Shown: positions 15,105 to 22,884 of the stretch, piece by piece
Layout of the letters: every line of letters begins with the position of its first letter
Numbering within the stretch: position 1 is the stretch's first letter
Source of the DNA: Candidatus Schneewindia gallinarum
GTDB lineage: Bacteria > Bacillota > Clostridia > Oscillospirales > Ruminococcaceae
Assembly (NCBI GenBank): GCA_904420175.1
Contig: CAJFUF010000032.1
Location: 1 to 32,346, forward strand
Length of the DNA: 32,346 bases
Direction: 5' to 3'
Program-made: the position numbers and the translations under genes
The notes under the pieces: generated by a model
Seen by the model: the letters and a program-made list of their open reading frames with translations, nothing else
Database searches by the model: none
What the model was told of the DNA's origin: nothing

Positions 15105-16058
15105 TCATCCTTCCTGCCCGCCGTAGGGGCTGTCCTTTATTTTCTCAATGACCCGCAGACGCGCGCTGCGGCTGCGGCGGTTGTGTTCCGTCTCCTGTGC
15201 GGAGGGAAGCACCGGCTTCCTTGTGATTAGGCGCGCGCGGGGTGTGCGTCCGCACACGCACACCGGCGCCGATTTGTCGCAGATACAGCCGGTGAGGTAA
15301 TCCTTAAACAGGGTTTTGACAATGCGGTCCTCCAAAGAATGAAAGGTGATAACCGCAAGCCGTCCGCCCGGCTTCAGGCGGGCAAAGCCCGCGGTAATGC
15401 CGTTTTTAATATTATCCGTCTCCCCGTTGACTTCGATACGTAACGCCTGAAAGGTTTTTCTTGCAGGGTTTCCGCTGCGACGTTTAGCCGCCGGGTAGCA
15501 GGAGGCCACCAGCTCCGCCAGCTGCAGCGTGCTTTGAAGGGGCTGCCTTTCACGCTGCGCCACAATGGCGGAGGCGATGGCGGGGGCAAATGCCTCATCC
15601 CCGTAGTCGCGCAAAACACGGATCAATTCCTGTTTGCTGTAGCCGGCAAGGATGTCCGCCGCGGTGGGGCCGTTTCCGCCCATGCGCATGTCCAGCGGTG
15701 CGTCCTGCTTGTAGGAGAAGCCGCGCTCCCCCTCGTCCAGCTGATGGGAGGACACGCCAAGATCCAGCACCATGCCGTCCAGCCTGTCCACCCCCTGCCC
15801 GTCAAGCAGGCGGTCAAGGTCGGCATAGCTGCCGTGCAGCACGGTGGCGGGAAGGCCCGCAAGCCGGGCGGTGGCCGCCGCCACTGCGTCCGGGTCAATG
15901 TCCGTCGCGTACAGCCGGCCGGTTGTCAGCCGTTTGGCAATCAGTTCGCTGTGGCCGCCGCCGCCCGCCGTGCCGTCCAGATAAATCCCGTCCGGCCTGA
16001 CATTCAGCGCGTCCACTGTCTCATAAAGAAGGACCGTCTCATGGGAAAAAGGCTGCAT
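15105..16058 (-). CDS. rsmH: 16S rRNA (cytosine-1402 N4) methyltransferase RsmH
   Basis: SAM-dependent methyltransferase that modifies C1402 of 16S rRNA at the ribosomal P site; formerly MraW. The 317 residues carry the SAM-binding DGTAGGGGHSELI at about 28-40, the LDLGVSSHQLDEGERGFSY signature near 96-114, DMRM, and the RFKPGGR-like LKPGGRLAVITFHSLEDR late in the protein. The ATG at 16056-16058 follows AAAGGAGGACG. It sits second in the cluster after mraZ with a 24-bp gap, the standard arrangement in bacteria. Confidence 0.97.
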   Translation of the reverse strand: MQPFSHETVLLYETVDALNVRPDGIYLDGTAGGGGHSELIAKRLTTGRLYATDIDPDAVAAATARLAGLPATVLHGSYADLDRLLDGQGVDRLDGMVLDLGVSSHQLDEGERGFSYKQDAPLDMRMGGNGPTAADILAGYSKQELIRVLRDYGDEAFAPAIASAIVAQRERQPLQSTLQLAELVASCYPAAKRRSGNPARKTFQALRIEVNGETDNIKNGITAGFARLKPGGRLAVITFHSLEDRIVKTLFKDYLTGCICDKSAPVCVCGRTPRARLITRKPVLPSAQETEHNRRSRSARLRVIEKIKDSPYGGQEG

Positions 16059-16082
16059 TGTCGCGTCCTCCTTTTTGTGTGT

Positions 16083-16505
16083 TTAGAATCCAAGTTCCTC
16101 CATGGCGGAGGCGATGTAGTCGGGGGTGAGATGCTCGGTGCTTTCTGTCCACTTGTCGGGATCCCAAATCTCCGCGCGCACCATGGCGCCCACCACCATC
16201 ACGTCCTTTTTTAATCCTGCATACTCTCTGAGGGCGCTGGGGATGACAATGCGTCCCTGCTTGTCCGCCTCGGCAAGGGCCGCGCTGGAAAACAGGAAGC
16301 GCTGCAGTTCCCTTGCACGGGACATGGGCAGCTGCTTAATGCGCTCCTCAATGCGTCCCCACTCCTCCATGGAGTAGACATACAGGCATGGATCGGAAAA
16401 ACCCTTGGTGAGGACAAACTGCTCCCCAAGGCTTTCCCGCAGCTTGGCCGGGAAAATCAGCCGTCCCTTGGTGTCAATGGTGTGTGCATATTCGCCGATG
16501 AGCAT
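16083..16505 (-). CDS. mraZ: Transcriptional regulator MraZ
   Basis: MraZ is a DNA-binding protein of two AbrB-like halves that forms a ring and represses its own dcw operon in the bacteria studied. The 140 residues contain the duplicated DxxGR(L/I)xxP motif: DTKGRLIFPAKLRE near residue 11 and DKQGRIVIPSALREYA in the second half. The start is ATG at 16503-16505, 5-6 nt after AAGGAGGGGGA. An open extension of 21 codons upstream runs through the promoter-proximal repeats and is not coding. Three AAAGTGG boxes between the promoter and the start are the expected operator. Confidence 0.96.
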   Translation of the reverse strand: MLIGEYAHTIDTKGRLIFPAKLRESLGEQFVLTKGFSDPCLYVYSMEEWGRIEERIKQLPMSRARELQRFLFSSAALAEADKQGRIVIPSALREYAGLKKDVMVVGAMVRAEIWDPDKWTESTEHLTPDYIASAMEELGF

Positions 16506-16544
16506 CTTGTCCCCCTCCTTTCCGGTTTTTCGTGGGCAAGTGAA

Positions 16545-16571
16545 CCACTTTTCCCCACTTTCCACCACTTT
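16545..16571 (-). promoter_or_regulatory. MraZ operator: three AAAGTGG boxes at 10-bp spacing
   Basis: On the minus strand AAAGTGG begins at 16571, 16561 and 16551, exactly one helical turn apart. Known MraZ sites are short GT-rich repeats in tandem (TGGGN-type in E. coli, AAAGTG-type in mollicutes), so autoregulation by the downstream MraZ is expected. The boxes start at about the predicted transcription start, so bound MraZ would block initiation or early elongation. Confidence 0.85.
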
Positions 16572-16577
16572 TTAAAC

Positions 16578-16606
16578 ATTATACCCCGCACACAGGAAAA
16601 GCGCAA
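16578..16606 (-). promoter_or_regulatory. Main promoter of the dcw operon
   Basis: On the minus strand TTGCGC (16601-16606), a 17-bp spacer and a perfect TATAAT (16578-16583). The predicted start site is near 16571, immediately before the MraZ boxes. Confidence 0.8.
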
Positions 16607-16965
16607 TAGGGGGACAAGAACTTTCACAAAAAATTTTTTCCATACCCAGGCGTGGAAAGCCACTTTTTTGTATTCTGTGTACAAATTTAAGGTTCATTTA
16701 TTGTGCACTATTCACAGTTTTTACTTTCCCCATTTCCAAATGGGCGTTATCGGAGGGGCGGACACTGTGAAGTGCAAAAAGTCTTTTTCTTTTTACTGAA
16801 GTACCTCCGGAACAGGGCCGGCTGTGAAAGCGCAGGCCAGATATCCGGGCCCGGCCGTGGCGCGGCGCCCTGCTTTTCGCTTCGGCGGGGTGCCGGCGGG
16901 CAGGGTTCCCTGCCGGGCGGCATGTGGCGGATGACTGACGGGGCCGGCAAGTATGCAACCGGGCA
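16607..16965. other. Non-coding interval between mreB terminator and dcw promoter
   Basis: I see no gene with a ribosome-binding site. TGCACTATTCACAGT (16704-16718) and ACTGTGAAGTGCA (16764-16776) form an inverted repeat with one extra base and a ~45-nt interior. That interior holds the small hairpin CCATTTCCAAATGG. A GC-rich block follows, with GGCAGGG/CCCTGCC at about 16900-16916. The structure could be a small RNA or remnants; no known RNA family is recognised. Confidence 0.4.
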
Positions 16966-17002
16966 CAAAAAAACAGCCCGGAACCTTTCGGTTCCGGGCT
17001 GT
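16966..17002 (-). terminator. Terminator of mreB
   Basis: A perfect 13-bp stem, ACAGCCCGGAACC with GGTTCCGGGCTGT (16973-16985 and 16990-17002), encloses a 4-nt loop (GAAA on the minus strand) and is followed on the minus strand by seven or more T residues. Confidence 0.95.
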
Positions 17003-17011
17003 CTGCCGTTT

Positions 17012-18028
17012 TTAATAAATCAGGCTTTTGGAGGTTAAGAAGTCCTCGCCCAGCTTGTCGATAAACTCAAAGATGCGGCCGGTGCCAAGGCCCACACACT
17101 CCAGCGGCTTCTCCGCCACATGGACATCCGTTCCAATCTCCCTTGAGAGGTATTCGGCCAGGCCGCCCAGCAGCGCGCCGCCCCCCGTCATGGTGACGCC
17201 GTTGGTCTTGATGTCGCCCACCAGCTCAGGCGGCGTGCGCTCAATCACAGCCTTGATGGCATCCACAATGACGCGGATTTCCTCAATAATGGCGTCATAC
17301 ACGTCCTTGCTGTTCACCGTCAGCCTGCAGGGCAGGCCCTGCACCAGGTTGCGCCCCTTAATCTCCATGGTTCTTTTCTCATCCGGGTGGATGAGGTCGC
17401 ACAGCTCAATCTTAATGCGCTCGGCCATTTTTTCACCGATAAGCACGCTGTATTTCTTGCGGATGAAGTTGACAATGGCCTCGTCCAGCTTTACGCCCGC
17501 CATTTTGACAGAATCGGCCGTAACGGTGCCGTTCAGCGAGATGACCGCAATGTCGGCCGTGCCGCCGCCGATGTCCACCACCATGTTGCCGCAGGGCTTG
17601 GAGATGTCAATTCCTGCGCCGATGGCCGCGGCGATAGGCTCCTCAATCAAATAAATTTTTCGTGCGCCCACGGCAAGCGCCGCGCTTTTGGTGGCGCGCT
17701 GCTCCACCTCGGTGGTCATGGCCGGGATACAGACGGCCACCCGGGGCTTGAAAAACAGGCTTTCCCCCACCCGTTTGATGTAATATTTCAGCATGGCCTC
17801 CGTCACGTCGTAGTCGGAAATGACGCCGTCCTTCATGGGCTGGATGGCCTGGATTTTGCTGGGGGTTTTCCCAATCATATCATAGGCCTGCTTGCCCACG
17901 GCAATGACGTCGTCCGTTTCAGTGTTGACCGCCACCACGGAAGGCTCCGTCATGACAATGCCTTTACCGGCCACATAGACAATAACGGAGGTGGTGCCGA
18001 GGTCGATTCCCACGTCTCTGGATTTCAC
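17012..18028 (-). CDS. mreB: Actin-like rod-shape protein MreB (MreB/Mbl family)
   Basis: Membrane-associated actin homologue that guides lateral-wall synthesis. The 338 residues show the actin-fold signatures: phosphate-1 DIGLGTTS-like VGIDLGTTSVIVYV at 7-20, connect-1, phosphate-2 VVDIGGGTADIAVISLNG, the adenosine motif TGGGALLGGLAEYL, and PEEP-like IEEPIAAAIGAG. GTG at 18026-18028 is the start, with GAGG 7 nt upstream. mreC and mreD do not follow; instead the gene is a single unit with its own promoter and terminator. That arrangement is typical of Mbl/MreBH-type paralogues, so which paralogue it is remains open. Confidence 0.93.
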   Translation of the reverse strand: MKSRDVGIDLGTTSVIVYVAGKGIVMTEPSVVAVNTETDDVIAVGKQAYDMIGKTPSKIQAIQPMKDGVISDYDVTEAMLKYYIKRVGESLFFKPRVAVCIPAMTTEVEQRATKSAALAVGARKIYLIEEPIAAAIGAGIDISKPCGNMVVDIGGGTADIAVISLNGTVTADSVKMAGVKLDEAIVNFIRKKYSVLIGEKMAERIKIELCDLIHPDEKRTMEIKGRNLVQGLPCRLTVNSKDVYDAIIEEIRVIVDAIKAVIERTPPELVGDIKTNGVTMTGGGALLGGLAEYLSREIGTDVHVAEKPLECVGLGTGRIFEFIDKLGEDFLTSKSLIY

Positions 18029-18078
18029 GGCAATTCCTCTTTTCTCACAAAATTCGGCAAAAAATTTCCTCTGCCCAA

Positions 18079-18107
18079 ATTATACAGAATGCGCAGTTAT
18101 TTTGCAA
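18079..18107 (-). promoter_or_regulatory. mreB promoter
   Basis: On the minus strand TTGCAA (18102-18107), a 17-bp spacer and TATAAT (18079-18084). The -35 and part of the spacer overlap the last codons of comFC. Confidence 0.8.
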
Positions 18108-18792
18108 CCACTAATGCGGCAGTACACCCATAAACCGCTGCCGCCCCGGCAAGGGAAAGCATTTTGGCACACTCCCGCAGGGTGGCCCCGGTGGTGGAGA
18201 TGTCGTCCACCAGAAGAATCGTCCGGCCTGCTGCGCGCTCCGGGTGGGGAACGCTGTACACCCCGAAAACGTTGGCGGCGCGGGCCGCACGGTCAAGCGT
18301 GTGCTGTTCCTGTTTGTCCCCTGTCAGCCGGAGAAGCCTTTCCTCACAGGGCAGGCCCAGTTCCTTCGCCAGCCCTTTTGCAAGCAGTGCAGCCTGGTTG
18401 TAGCCGCGGCGGCGCTGTTTTGCCCGCTCCATCGGGACAGGGACCACCGCTGAAATCGGCACGCCGCGCAGGCGTTCCGTCACGGTGCGCGCCATCTCCT
18501 TCGCAAGGGGCCGTGCGGCATAGGACGCCCCGGCATACTTGAAACGCTTCAGCGCATCCTCCACGCCGCCCTCATAATAAAACGGGGACACCACGCGGCG
18601 CAGCTCGCTTTTTCGTGCGCCGCAGGTGCAGCGGTCCGTGCCCCGTCCGCACAGGGTGCAGATGGGATTTTCCACCCGCGGCAGGGCCGCCTCGCACTTT
18701 ATGTGCCTTTCCCCCTGCCGCAGCAGTTCCCCGCACCACGGGCAGACAGGCGGGAACAGGATGTCCATCAGCCGCTCGCCCAGGGCCCTCAT
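18097..18792 (-). CDS. comFC: ComFC-like phosphoribosyltransferase-fold protein
   Basis: ComF proteins are needed for DNA uptake in competent bacteria and act on imported single-stranded DNA; many non-competent Clostridia also keep one. The 231 residues have an N-terminal zinc-ribbon region (CPWCG at 17-21, CTLCGRGTDRCTCG at 45-58), then the phosphoribosyltransferase fold with VVPVPMERAKQRRRGYNQAALLAKGLAK and the PRPP loop ILLVDDISTTGATLRE. The ATG overlaps the recD2 stop (ATGA at 18789-18792), so the two are translationally coupled and probably function together on DNA. comFA is not present here. Confidence 0.9.
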   Translation of the reverse strand: MRALGERLMDILFPPVCPWCGELLRQGERHIKCEAALPRVENPICTLCGRGTDRCTCGARKSELRRVVSPFYYEGGVEDALKRFKYAGASYAARPLAKEMARTVTERLRGVPISAVVPVPMERAKQRRRGYNQAALLAKGLAKELGLPCEERLLRLTGDKQEQHTLDRAARAANVFGVYSVPHPERAAGRTILLVDDISTTGATLRECAKMLSLAGAAAVYGCTAALVVAK

Positions 18793-21011
18793 TCCTCGGC
18801 CTCCGTGCCGTAGGCCCGCCGCAGCATGGTTTTTAACAGCGTGTAGCGCAGCGTCTTGCGGTCGTTGCGGACCATCTCGGCCACGCCCTCGCTTCTGCCC
18901 ACCAGCACCAGCAGCTTTTTGGCGCGGGTGACGGCGGTGTACAGCAGGTTGCGGTAGTACAGCCGTCCGCCCTGCCTGCCCACCGGGATGACCACCGCTT
19001 CAAACTCGCACCCCTGGCTTTTATGCACCGTGATGGCATAAGCCAGGTCCAGCTCATACGCCATGGCAATGGGGTAGTCGCACAGCTTGTCGTCAAAGCG
19101 GATGCGGAAGTTGCCCGTGCCGCGGCTGATACTTTCAATCTGCCCGATATCACCGTTATATATACCGGCGCCCTGCTCCGTATCGGTCCGCCACACAAGA
19201 TCGTAGTTGTTTTTTACCTGCATGACCTTGTCCCCCTGCCGGAACACGGTGCCGTTAAACGTTACCTCCTGCTTGTCCGGGCCGCCGGGGTTAAGCGCCT
19301 GCTGCAGCAGGCGGTTCAGGTTTTCCGTACCGATAACGCCCTTTTTGCCCGGACACAGCACCTGGATGTCCCACAGCGGGGAGTAGCCGTAGGCCTTTGG
19401 AAGCCTGCGGCCCAGCAGATCCGTGACGGTATCCGCCGTGTCGTCCTGGGAGGGGCTTTTCAAAAAGAAAAAGTCGCTGTCCGTCCGGTTCAGCACCGGC
19501 ATGCGGCCGCTGACGATGGCGTGCGCCTCCGTAATAATCATGCTTTCAGCAGCCTGCCGGAAAATGGTGTCCAGCTCCACGCTGGCAAAGCAGCCGCTGC
19601 CCAGCAAATCGCCCAGCACATTGCCCGCGCCCACGGAGGGCAGCTGGTTGCGGTCCCCCACCAGCAGCAGCCGGCAGTGCAGCGGCATGGCCCGCAGAAG
19701 GCTTTCAAACAAAAAGCTGTCCACCATGCTCATCTCATCCACAATGATCATGTCCGCGCGCAGGGGGTTCCGCTCATTTTTTATAAAACGGTGACGGCCC
19801 TGCTCGGAAAAGTCCACCTCCAAAAGGCGGTGGATGGTCTTGGCCTCTCTGCCGGTGACCTCGCTTAGCCGTTTGGCCGAACGGCCGGTGGGGGCTGCCA
19901 GCAGCACCCGGTCGCCCTGCGCCTCCAGCAGTTCCAAAATGCCGCAGACCGTGGTGGTCTTTCCGGTGCCCGGCCCGCCGGTGAGGATAAACACCCCGTC
20001 GCACAGGGCGTGCAGCATGGCCTCACGCTGGCGCTGCTCGTACACGATGCCCCCCGACCTGCTTAACGCGTTCACCTTTTTTTCCGCCGCCTTGTCCACC
20101 GGGCGGGTATTCCGGCGCATAAGCAGAAGGCGGTCCACCAGATACTGCTGGCTTTGCCACACATCGGCAAGGAACAGAAACTCCCGCTCCCCCACTGTCT
20201 CCTTGACAAGGCGGCCATCCTCCGCCATTTCATCCAGGCAGCCTTCCACCTGCTCCGGCGGGATTTGCAGCAGCTGACAGGCGGCGCGCAGCAGCTTGTC
20301 CTTCGGCAGGCAGGTGTGCCCCCCCGACGCATTATAGTGAAGCACATAGAGGATGCCTGCAATCATGCGGTTTTCATCGGCAGTGTCGAAGCCGAGCCGG
20401 CCGCGCAGCTCGTCCGCTTTTAAAAAGGGCAGGTCGATTCCCCCTGCGCACAGCAGAAAGGGGTTGCTTTCAATCAGCTCCAGCGTCTCCGCCCCGTAGC
20501 GGCTGAAGGCCGCCACCGCCGTCTGCGCACGGATGCCGTACGGCTCCAGAAAGGCAATCAACTCTCTGAGGCCGAACATCCGCTTGACCTCTTCCCCCAG
20601 CATACGCGCCTTGTCGGCGGAGATACCCTTCACCGCCGTCAGCTGCTCCGGGCTTTTCAGGATGACCTCCAGCGTGTCTGAGCCGAAAAGCGCCACAATG
20701 CGTCCCGCCGTTTTGGGGCCGATGCCCTTAATCACGCCGGAGCTGAGATATGCCTTGATTGCGCCCGCCGTCTCCGGCAGTCTGCGCTCAAAATAGACTG
20801 CCTTCAGCTGTGTTCCAAAGGTGGGATGGGTCACAAAGTGCCCGCGCACCTCCAATTCCTCCCCCTCGTACACGTCGCCGAAGCTGCCCACCACCGTAAT
20901 TAAATCCCTGCCGTCGTCCACCTCAAGGACGGCAAAGCTGCCGTCCTCATTCCGGTAGACGATGTGATCCACCCGGCCGGCCACACAGTCCAGTTGTTCC
21001 TCTTCTCTCAT
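18789..21011 (-). CDS. recD2: RecD2-family 5'-3' DNA helicase
   Basis: Superfamily 1B helicase not associated with RecBC, involved in DNA repair and replication fork maintenance. The 740 residues contain an N-terminal OB-like region, two helix-hairpin-helix motifs near 93-135 (GVIKGIGPKTAGRIV, AVKGISADKARML), Walker A GGPGTGKTTT at 345-354, Walker B IIVDEMSMVD, VGDRNQLPSVGAGNVLGD, and helicase motifs V/VI AYAITVHKSQGCEFEAVV and LLYTAVTRAKKLL near the end. The ATG at 21009-21011 has GGGGA 6 nt upstream; a TTG seven codons earlier has no ribosome-binding site. It forms an operon with comFC from its own promoter. Confidence 0.95.
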   Translation of the reverse strand: MREEEQLDCVAGRVDHIVYRNEDGSFAVLEVDDGRDLITVVGSFGDVYEGEELEVRGHFVTHPTFGTQLKAVYFERRLPETAGAIKAYLSSGVIKGIGPKTAGRIVALFGSDTLEVILKSPEQLTAVKGISADKARMLGEEVKRMFGLRELIAFLEPYGIRAQTAVAAFSRYGAETLELIESNPFLLCAGGIDLPFLKADELRGRLGFDTADENRMIAGILYVLHYNASGGHTCLPKDKLLRAACQLLQIPPEQVEGCLDEMAEDGRLVKETVGEREFLFLADVWQSQQYLVDRLLLMRRNTRPVDKAAEKKVNALSRSGGIVYEQRQREAMLHALCDGVFILTGGPGTGKTTTVCGILELLEAQGDRVLLAAPTGRSAKRLSEVTGREAKTIHRLLEVDFSEQGRHRFIKNERNPLRADMIIVDEMSMVDSFLFESLLRAMPLHCRLLLVGDRNQLPSVGAGNVLGDLLGSGCFASVELDTIFRQAAESMIITEAHAIVSGRMPVLNRTDSDFFFLKSPSQDDTADTVTDLLGRRLPKAYGYSPLWDIQVLCPGKKGVIGTENLNRLLQQALNPGGPDKQEVTFNGTVFRQGDKVMQVKNNYDLVWRTDTEQGAGIYNGDIGQIESISRGTGNFRIRFDDKLCDYPIAMAYELDLAYAITVHKSQGCEFEAVVIPVGRQGGRLYYRNLLYTAVTRAKKLLVLVGRSEGVAEMVRNDRKTLRYTLLKTMLRRAYGTEAEE

Positions 21012-21042
21012 CACACGTCCCCGCTTTTTCAATCTACCGTTT

Positions 21043-21071
21043 ATTATAACGAATTTGCAGCCCGTTTACAA
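21043..21071 (-). promoter_or_regulatory. recD2-comFC promoter overlapping the upstream stop codon
   Basis: On the minus strand TTGTAA (21066-21071), a 17-bp spacer and TATAAT (21043-21048). The TAA of the -35 hexamer is the stop codon of the gene at 21066-21413. Confidence 0.75.
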
Positions 21072-21413
21072 CGGGCCCAGCAGCGTTCCGGCATGCAGCT
21101 CCTCCTGCGGCACAATTTTATCCACCATGCCCTTCTTCACCAGCGTCTCCACAATGCGCCGTGTCTCCCCGTCCATGCCGGTGTCCGCCACCAGCACCCG
21201 GGCGTAGGACAGCTCACTGTAGAAGCTGGCGGAGGTATGAAAGCGCCGCACCAGCCATTCGGCCGTCTCCCGCTGCGCCGGCCCGATGGGGATAACCATG
21301 ACACAGCGCCGGTCCTCATCCACGTCCTTTGTGCAAATAACGGCAAACCAGATGATGAACAGAACCGTGGCGGCCGCTGCGCCGAGAAGAATGGAAAGCA
21401 TGATTGTAAGCAT
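21066..21413 (-). CDS. Conserved-looking small membrane-anchored protein of unknown function
   Basis: A 115-residue protein with one N-terminal membrane helix (about 3-28, starting MLTIMLSILLGAAAATVLFI) and a soluble domain of about 85 residues predicted to face the cytoplasm. That domain begins with charged DVDEDRR, then VMVIPIGPAQRETAEWLVRR, SYARVLVADTGMDGETRRIVETLV and a final KGMVDKIVPQEEL. The alternating strand-helix pattern suggests a small alpha/beta fold. I do not recognise the family and assign no function. The ATG follows GAGGTG. It lies between a hairpin at 21489-21538 and the recD2 promoter, so it could be a single-gene unit; no clear promoter was seen. Confidence 0.75.
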   Translation of the reverse strand: MLTIMLSILLGAAAATVLFIIWFAVICTKDVDEDRRCVMVIPIGPAQRETAEWLVRRFHTSASFYSELSYARVLVADTGMDGETRRIVETLVKKGMVDKIVPQEELHAGTLLGPL

Positions 21414-21488
21414 CGTTTTTCACCTCATTTCAGTATATGTTTTTTTGCAAAAATCGGTGAAAATGAAATTTTCCGCCTTTCAAAACGG

Positions 21489-21538
21489 CGGACGGCTCAG
21501 GGCAGTGCGCCGATGGGCGCGCCGTCCTGAGACGTCCG
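21489..21538 (-). terminator. Long hairpin after the membrane-protein/two-component operon
   Basis: On the minus strand CGGACG-T-CTCAGG pairs with CCTGAG-C-CGTCCG with one mismatch. Nested inside are GCGC pairs, and the stem is followed by CCGTTTTGAAA. The stem is strong but the T-run is short, so termination may be partial. Confidence 0.6.
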
Positions 21539-21566
21539 GTTAACTTGTATGGATGATACCGTTTCC

Positions 21567-21941
21567 CTATTCCGACAGTTCCTCCGTCAGCCGCAGGATT
21601 TCCGGGGCCAGCTGTTCCCGCCGTTTTTTCGTGATATACCGGTACAGCGGGTAGGCGGCTGCAATGCCCGCAAGGCCGATAAGCCCGATGACAATACCGG
21701 GCAGGAACAGGGCGTCCGCCCACACCATGGTGCAGCACATGCCGAATCCAAACACCAGGGTGCTGAGAATACCGACCGTCAGGGCTGCCACGGTGCCGGG
21801 CCGTGTGGCGCCCCGGTCCAGCCTGCGCAGCCGCTCCATCTTGCTTTCCTCCACAGGCAGGTACTTTTCCCGGATGCTTCTGACCTCCTCCTGCTGTGCT
21901 GAGGAGTAGGTATAGTGGAACGTTTCCTTCTTGTGTTCCAT
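21567..21941 (-). CDS. Two-helix membrane protein of unknown function with a Gly-Met-Cys...Trp motif
   Basis: A 124-residue protein. The first ~48 residues are charged and helical (KKETFHYTYSSAQQEEVRSI, then SKMERLRRLD). Two membrane helices follow at about 50-75 and 78-100, then a basic, helical C-terminus (KKRREQLAPEILRLTEEL). The helix pair carries GFGMCCTMVW (65-74) and LPGIVIGLIG (80-89). The same pattern appears twice in the 4-TM protein at 25080-25448, so the two are related. It starts with GGAGG and ATG 25 bp after the 8-TM gene and is the last gene of the two-component operon. I recognise it as a family recurring near such operons in Clostridia, without known function. Confidence 0.8.
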   Translation of the reverse strand: MEHKKETFHYTYSSAQQEEVRSIREKYLPVEESKMERLRRLDRGATRPGTVAALTVGILSTLVFGFGMCCTMVWADALFLPGIVIGLIGLAGIAAAYPLYRYITKKRREQLAPEILRLTEELSE

Positions 21942-21966
21942 AACGGTTTCCCTCCTTCCGTCTCCG

Positions 21967-22884
21967 CTATCTCGGCTGCTTCAGGGGACAGGCCCCGGTT
22001 CCGGGCGCCCCGTGTTTCAGCCGGTTGAGTTCCTTTGTAGATTTCATAACCATATACACCGCCATGCCCAGCACTGCAAGGCACACGGCCGCCCCGGTGG
22101 CAGCCGTCATCACGTGCCGGAACGCCATGTCGTCCGCACCGCCGAACTGCGTCAGCATGGCCGTTTCCAGCGCCAGCATGGAGACCAGCGCCGCCGCAAG
22201 GCTGATGGTCTTTGCCGCCGACAGCACCGGGCTGCCGAGCTTTCTGTATTTTATCAGGTTAATGACGGCCGTGATGACCGCATAAAAGGCGTACAGCGCC
22301 ATGACATAAATCAAATACCCGGCGTATTCAAAGCTGCGGTTCTGGCGGATGACAAGCACCGTCATCCCGCCCAGCGCAATGTTCATCAGAATCAAAAGCA
22401 GCCCGCACAGGCGGTTCCGCTTCCACTCGGACAGGAGGTTATTCCCCACCGTGTTCCGGTTCACATGGCGCAGCAACAGGAACCGCAGCACCGCCAAAAA
22501 GCCATAGTACACGGCCAGCGTGATGAACCAGACAGAACCGTAATAAATACCGGAAGCAAGTTTCAGCCCCGCATACAGGACATTGACCCCCAGCGACCCG
22601 TAAAGGGTAACCTTTGTCTTAAACGGAATGTCCGTCAAATACCGTCGGACATACCGGTTCTGTTTTACCAGCCCGCCGCCCCTGCCGACCGCCGGCAGCA
22701 GGCTGGTGCACACAACCGTCAGCGACCAGGCGGAAAAGGCATAGGCCAAATAGGCCACAGGGGTTTTGCTGCCGTCGGCCAGAAAGACATACAGCAGCAG
22801 CGCAGCGGCAACCGGCACGCTGCCCAGCGCCACCGCTGTGCCGGGAAACAGAAGCCTGCGCAAAATAAGCTTAAACCGCTTCAC
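21967..22884 (-). CDS. Eight-helix membrane protein of unknown function in a two-component operon
   Basis: A 305-residue polytopic protein with about eight hydrophobic helices (roughly 10-37, 42-66, 92-114, 117-138, 159-179, 187-211, 219-245, 265-283). A cytoplasmic-looking loop VKQNRYVRRYLTDIPFKTKV lies between helices 2 and 3, and FLLLRHVNRNTVGNNLLSEWKR between 4 and 5. No transporter, enzyme or ABC-permease motif is recognisable. The GTG start (22882-22884) has GGAGG 7 nt upstream and lies inside the kinase gene, overlapping its stop by 14 bp. Tight coupling to the kinase suggests it is either the regulated output or part of the sensor. Confidence 0.82.
   Translation of the reverse strand: MKRFKLILRRLLFPGTAVALGSVPVAAALLLYVFLADGSKTPVAYLAYAFSAWSLTVVCTSLLPAVGRGGGLVKQNRYVRRYLTDIPFKTKVTLYGSLGVNVLYAGLKLASGIYYGSVWFITLAVYYGFLAVLRFLLLRHVNRNTVGNNLLSEWKRNRLCGLLLILMNIALGGMTVLVIRQNRSFEYAGYLIYVMALYAFYAVITAVINLIKYRKLGSPVLSAAKTISLAAALVSMLALETAMLTQFGGADDMAFRHVMTAATGAAVCLAVLGMAVYMVMKSTKELNRLKHGAPGTGACPLKQPR

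Noticed and set aside
15534-16214. Plus-strand open frame opposite rsmH and mraZ
   Set aside because: Antisense shadow crossing two well-supported genes.
16703-17038. Plus-strand open frame in the mraZ-mreB gap
   Set aside because: Runs through the mreB terminator and into mreB antisense, with no ribosome-binding site and repeat-like composition.
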